Source: Acephala macrosclerotiorum
Lineage: Eukaryota; Ascomycota; Leotiomycetes; Helotiales; Mollisiaceae
Assembly (NCBI GenBank): GCA_014904845.1
Contig: MU119558.1
Span: forward strand, 1-46,495
Direction: 5' to 3'
DNA length: 46,495 bases
In this document: piece after piece, positions 42,901-46,495 of the stretch
Numbering within the stretch: the stretch's first letter is position 1
How the letters are laid out: each line of letters opens with the position of its first letter
Position numbers and translations under genes: made by a program
The notes under the pieces: generated by a model
What the model was told of the DNA's origin: nothing
Seen by the model: only the letters and a program-made list of their open reading frames with translations
Database searches by the model: none

Positions 42901-44410
42901 AAATATTAATTTTAAAATCTCGATAATTTATTACGTTTTTTTATTTTTTTAAATTTATTATTTAAATATATTTATACGAGATTTTTTATACGAAAAAATA
43001 AAAAAAATATACAAATTAATTAAAATATAAAAAAATAATAAAAAAAAATCGAAATTATTATAAAAAAATAATAAAATATAAAATAAAAAAATTTAATCGT
43101 AAATTAATTCGTTTTAATTAATAAATTAAATTTATTTAAAATAATTCGTAATTTATAAATTAATTAAAATAAAAATTATTATAATAAAATTATATATTTT
43201 TTTTTTAAATTTTTTTATAAATAATTAATTTCGAAAATAATATTAATTACGTATTTTTTAATATATAAATTTTTTTTATTTATTATAAATTAATTAAAAA
43301 CTTTTTTTTATTTTTATTTTAATTAATTAATTAATTAATTAATTTACGAATTATAAATTATTTCGAATAAATTTAATTTATTAATTAAAACGAATTAATT
43401 TACGATTAAATTTTTTTATTTTATATTTTTTTAATTTTTTATATTAATAAATAATATCGAGAAATAAATTATTTATATACGATTTATATATTTTATTTTT
43501 TATTATTATTAAAAAAAAATTGAAATTATTAAAAATCGAAAATTAAAAATTAATTAATAAAAACTTTTTATTTTAATTATATTATTCGAAATTAAATAAT
43601 TTAATTATAAATTTATGAAATTATAAAAAAATATTAATTTATAAAAATTATATATTAAATTATTCGAAATAATTAATATTAAAACGAATATAAAAAAAAA
43701 AAAAAAAATCGTAATAATTATTTATAATAATTAATTTTATTTTTAATAAAAATTAAAATATTTTATTATTTTATATTTTAATTTTAATTTTTTTAAAAAT
43801 TGTAATTCGCGAATTACTTATAATTATTTTTAAATTAAAATAATAAAATTAAAATAAATTTCGAATTTTAAAAAATAAAACGAAAAAAATTAAAATAAAA
43901 AATTTTAATCGAAAAATATATTTTATTAAAACGAATAAACGAATAAAATTTTAAATAAAAATTAAAATAAATTTTTTTTAATAAAAAAACGATATAAAAA
44001 TTTTTTTTTTTAAAACGAATATTATTTAAAAATAACAATTTAAAAATTTATATTTTTAAATTATTAAATTAATTTTTAATTTAAAAATTAAAATTAGTAA
44101 ATTATTCGTATTAAAATTAATTTTTTTTAATAAAAAATATTTTTATTTTAATTATATTATTAATTTTTTTTTAAAATAATACGATAATATATATAAAAAT
44201 TATAAAATTATTTTAAAAATTAAAAAAATACAATTTTTATAATATATTAATTCAATTTATAAAAAAAAATTCAATTTATATTAAAATATAATATTAAAAA
44301 ATATTTAAAAAAATATTTTATAATATTTTAAAAAAAAAAATCGTAAATATAATTAAAAATATTATCGAATAAATATAAAATTTTTATATAAAATTATTAA
44401 TTAAATTAAA
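42901..44410. other. Extreme AT-rich block with CpG-only C and G, RIP-like
   Basis: Nearly all bases are A or T. In 43,021-43,620 I count 16 C, of which 14 are followed by G, and 17 G, of which 14 follow C; G+C is 33 of 600. Such a pattern means that C outside CpG has been almost fully turned into T on both strands. No gene can be read. A 94-bp inverted repeat and the palindrome GTAATTCGCGAATTAC (43,802-43,817) are the only clear structures. It is most likely old repeat DNA, possibly with a centromeric or heterochromatic role. Confidence 0.85.
43073..43429. repeat. 94-bp inverted repeat with CG/TA differences
   Basis: The left arm is 43,073-43,166 and the right arm 43,336-43,429 on the opposite strand, with 169 bp between them. 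The arms match at 88 of 94 positions. The six mismatches form three dinucleotide exchanges: TA at 43,137-43,138 against CG at 43,364-43,365; CG at 43,147-43,148 against TA at 43,354-43,355; TA at 43,154-43,155 against CG at 43,347-43,348. The total length of 357 bp would suit a foldback or MITE-like element. Confidence 0.85.
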
Positions 44411-44425
44411 ATGTTTCTCTCGTTC

Positions 44426-44489
44426 CGAAAGAAAGAGCCCGTCCGGCGGCTCGCTAAGCGAGCCAATAGCGGACGGGCTCTTTCTTTCG
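44426..44489. repeat. Nested perfect hairpin
   Basis: The arms 44,426-44,445 and 44,470-44,489 are perfect reverse complements over 20 bp (CGAAAGAAAGAGCCCGTCCG). The 24-nt loop itself holds GGCTCGC-TAA-GCGAGCC at 44,448-44,464, a second perfect 7-bp hairpin. Such nested hairpins could also act as a transcription end or processing site in mitochondrial DNA. Confidence 0.9.
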
Positions 44490-44704
44490 ATACTCGACGC
44501 ACATTTTGCTTCGCAGGCCTCGCAAGGGCGCCTTTACAGGGGGTTACAAAGTCTTCGACTTTATTAATTTATCTCTATTTTAAGTTTCAAATTAAAAGCT
44601 CTTAATTTGAGTGTTTTATAAGGATTTGAAGTTGAAATGTTTTATTGAAGTGGTGGTTCGGATTCTGCCGAGCGGTGAAGCCGATAAGCTGATAAGCTCC
44701 TTAG

Positions 44705-44726
44705 TGCCTAAGGCAGAAACGCACTG
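44705..44726. repeat. 22-nt direct repeat, copy 1 (copy 2 at 44923-44944)
   Basis: The sequence begins TGCCTAAGGCAGAAACGCAC and is repeated exactly 218 bp further on. Both copies are preceded by short AT-rich stretches containing TTAGTGCC- or TTAAGTGCC-like words, which suggests a longer, diverged unit. Confidence 0.85.
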
Positions 44727-44741
44727 CGGAGCCTCATATTA

Positions 44742-44760
44742 CCAGGGGGACACCCCCTGG
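44742..44760. repeat. GC-rich hairpin 1
   Basis: CCAGGGGG and CCCCCTGG form a perfect 8-bp stem around the 3-nt loop ACA, followed by GACCCCCG. Confidence 0.85.
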
Positions 44761-44831
44761 GACCCCCGTCTTTATATTTACTTACTACGATCGATTCAAT
44801 CAATTTAGATTACTTTACTTAGTATATAATT

Positions 44832-44850
44832 CCAGGGGGAGACCCCCTGG
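44832..44850. repeat. GC-rich hairpin 2
   Basis: The same 8-bp stem as at 44,742, with the loop AGA and followed by GACCCCCC. It is the second copy of the unit, 90 bp away. Confidence 0.85.
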
Positions 44851-44922
44851 GACCCCCCTCGAAAGCTGCGCAGCCGTGGAATGGATTTTTGGTGTTCCAG
44901 CACTTAGCACTTAAGTGCCTAA

Positions 44923-44944
44923 TGCCTAAGGCAGAAACGCACTG
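44923..44944. repeat. 22-nt direct repeat, copy 2
   Basis: Identical over 22 nt to 44,705-44,726. The copies stand on either side of the second GC-rich hairpin. Confidence 0.85.
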
Positions 44945-45294
44945 AGAGAGTTTTGCGATCGCGATTTTTACTGAGTGCGACTATATTCTATTGATTTGCG
45001 CAACAACGGATTAATAGAATCGCTTGGAACTTGAAATCTGGCGGTATTTAATTGAGTTTCAATTTATTTACAAGTCTTATGCGATTTGGATTAATTAATA
45101 AATTATAGTTGTAGACGCAATAGAATCGAAGTTTTGGTGTTCCTTTCTCAGAGTCACGTGCCACGACATTTCTTAACAGACCAATAAAATCGCTGCATTT
45201 GGGCACCTCGGTTAAATTTGAGTGAAATCGCTCATTGTGAGAAGTGTTAATATTACGTGCATATAGAAAAGTTGACACTAGTCCTTAAGTTGAA

Positions 45295-46495
45295 CAGGTA
45301 ATAAAAAAAGTTTTAATAATAAAAATATATATAAATTTATTCTATTATATATTTAAAAAATTAAGTAAATAAAATAAATAATATTAAAAACGCGAATTTA
45401 TAAATTTTTTTTTTTTAAAAAAATCGATTATAAATCGATAAAAATATTTATTTATAGTTATAATAAGATATAGGAAAAAATAATTATTATATATAAATAC
45501 AAAAAAGAAAAATTAATATAATAAAATTAATAATTTAAAATATTCAAAAATTTAATAAAAATATTTAAATATTATAATATAAAAAATAATTTTAAAAATA
45601 ATTAATAATTTATTATTTTTTATTTTATTCGAATTATTTATAAAAAAAGTTTAATAAAAAATATACGTAATTATTAAGAAAATTTATATTGATTTTTAAT
45701 TTTTAATTTTACGTATTATTTAAATTTAAAAAATTTAATAAATATTTATATTAAAATTTTTAATTTAAATAAACGATTTTATTAAAAAATTAAAATTTTT
45801 TTTTTCATATTATTTAACGATTTAAAAATTATTTTAAACGTTAATATTATAAAAATATTTTAAAAATTAAATAATATTATAATTTTTATAAAATATATTA
45901 TTAATTATTTAAAAAAATATAATAAAAATTAATATTATATTTAATAATTAATAAAACAAATAATATTATTTCGAGTATTTTAAATAAATAAAAAATAAAA
46001 AAATCGATTTTTTATTAATTATTTTTTCGTAAATCGTTATTTATTTATAAATAAATTAATTAATAATATTATAATTTTTAAAATTATAATTAATTTTGAC
46101 GATTATTTATATTTAAAAATAATCGATATTAATATAATTAAATTATAAAATAAATAATTAAAAAGTTTTTTAATTATAATTTTAATAAACGTTTTAAAAA
46201 TTTATTTAATTTATTATTTAAAAAAAAAAAAAATTTTAAATTCTTTTTTTAAAAAAATCGAATTTATAATTATATATTTTTAATAATAATAATATTAATA
46301 ATAATAATATTAATAATAGTAATATTAATATTTAAAATTTTAATAAAATAATTATTAATAAATTTTACGAAAAATTATTAATAAATATAATAATAATAAA
46401 TATAATAACGATAAATAAATCGAAAAATAAAATTTAAAACGTATAAAAACTTTTTTAATAAAAAATAAAAAAAAAAATAAAAATTTTTAAAAATC
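45295..46495. other. Second extreme AT-rich block, RIP-like, continuing to the window end
   Basis: The composition is the same as in 42,901-44,410: long A/T runs with the few C and G mostly as CG. A TAATAATAATATTAATAA-type tandem stretch lies at about 46,275-46,335. No gene can be read. The block runs to the right edge, so its full size is unknown. Confidence 0.8.

Larger units (their letters stand above)
44411..45290. other. Normal-composition island with GC-rich hairpins, candidate NUMT
   Basis: The island is sharply bounded by AT-rich DNA on both sides. It holds a 20-bp perfect inverted repeat with an inner hairpin (44,426-44,489), two CCAGGGGG-NNN-CCCCCTGG hairpins each followed by GACCCCC, and a 22-nt direct repeat. 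GC clusters of this kind inside otherwise AT-rich, codon-free DNA are typical of intergenic fungal mitochondrial DNA. No gene is readable: the short open frames have no signature. A mitochondrial insertion into the nuclear repeat block is the simplest reading. The right half (45,010-45,290) has no such hairpins and may be ordinary nuclear or intergenic mitochondrial DNA. It has not been hit by the mutation that wore down its flanks. Confidence 0.55.

Noticed and set aside
44411..44808. Two short plus-strand frames inside the island
   Set aside because: They run through the hairpins and direct repeats. The island looks like intergenic mitochondrial DNA, so these are chance frames.
43021..46495. 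Idea that the AT-rich blocks are themselves mitochondrial DNA
   Set aside because: Mitochondrial AT-rich DNA does not show C and G restricted to CpG, and no rRNA, tRNA or protein gene is seen. Hypermutated nuclear repeat DNA explains it better.
1..46495. CRISPR array, tRNA genes, 5S rRNA
   Set aside because: No regularly spaced direct repeats occur. Scanning by eye for B-box sequences and the 5S pattern gave no convincing hit; near matches such as GGTTCGAATGC at 32,536 lack the rest of a tRNA.

Overview
The window is nuclear DNA from a filamentous ascomycete (Pezizomycotina), most likely a leotiomycete-like fungus. Genes are split by short introns (46-62 nt in most cases, one of 182 nt) with GT..AG ends and CTAAY-type branch sites. 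The housekeeping set is typical of ascomycetes: RPS17, mitochondrial ribosomal Mrp51, Rtr1/RPAP2, the Bbc1/Mti1 SH3 protein and a spartin-like senescence-domain protein. Stretches of extreme AT content carry the mark of repeat-induced point mutation (RIP) or a similar hypermutation. The class-level placement is inference.

Layout. 1-1,244: a polytopic membrane protein gene, open to the left edge. 1,320-1,680: a short AT-rich block, then about 3 kb of gene-poor DNA with decayed-looking repeats. 4,817-21,551: a gene-dense housekeeping block with a Zn2Cys6 transcription factor (-), a spartin-like protein (+), Bbc1/Mti1 (-), Rtr1 (+), RPS17 (-) and Mrp51 (-). 21,552-28,859: 7.3 kb with no gene I can support. 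28,860-30,256: a conserved fungal protein of unknown function. 30,257-32,944: intergenic. 32,945-42,155: an accessory cluster with a 1,370-residue TPR-CHAT protease-like protein (-) and, head to head across 701 bp, a caspase-fold peptidase C14 protein (+), then an uncharacterised Cys-containing reading frame (-) and a five-exon DUF6594 membrane protein (+). 42,211-42,465: a pseudogene fragment (-) with three in-frame stops, each one C-to-T step from a Gln codon. 42,901-46,495: extreme AT-rich DNA in which almost every remaining C is in CpG, interrupted at about 44,411-45,290 by a normal-composition island with GC-rich hairpins that looks mitochondrial (candidate NUMT).

The most interesting part is 32.9-42.2 kb. 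Two different caspase-fold proteins, each with its His/Cys dyad intact, share one intergenic region beside a DUF6594 membrane protein, at the edge of a hypermutated repeat block. CHAT and C14 proteases serve in regulated cell death and immunity elsewhere (bacterial TPR-CHAT Craspase, bacterial caspase/CHAT-gasdermin loci, C14 effector domains of fungal NLRs). A fungal self/non-self or cell-death module is therefore a reasonable hypothesis, but nothing in the sequence proves the genes act together. The second notable signal is the CpG-sparing hypermutation, recorded very cleanly by a 94-bp inverted repeat (43,073-43,166 / 43,336-43,429) whose arms differ only by three CG/TA exchanges.
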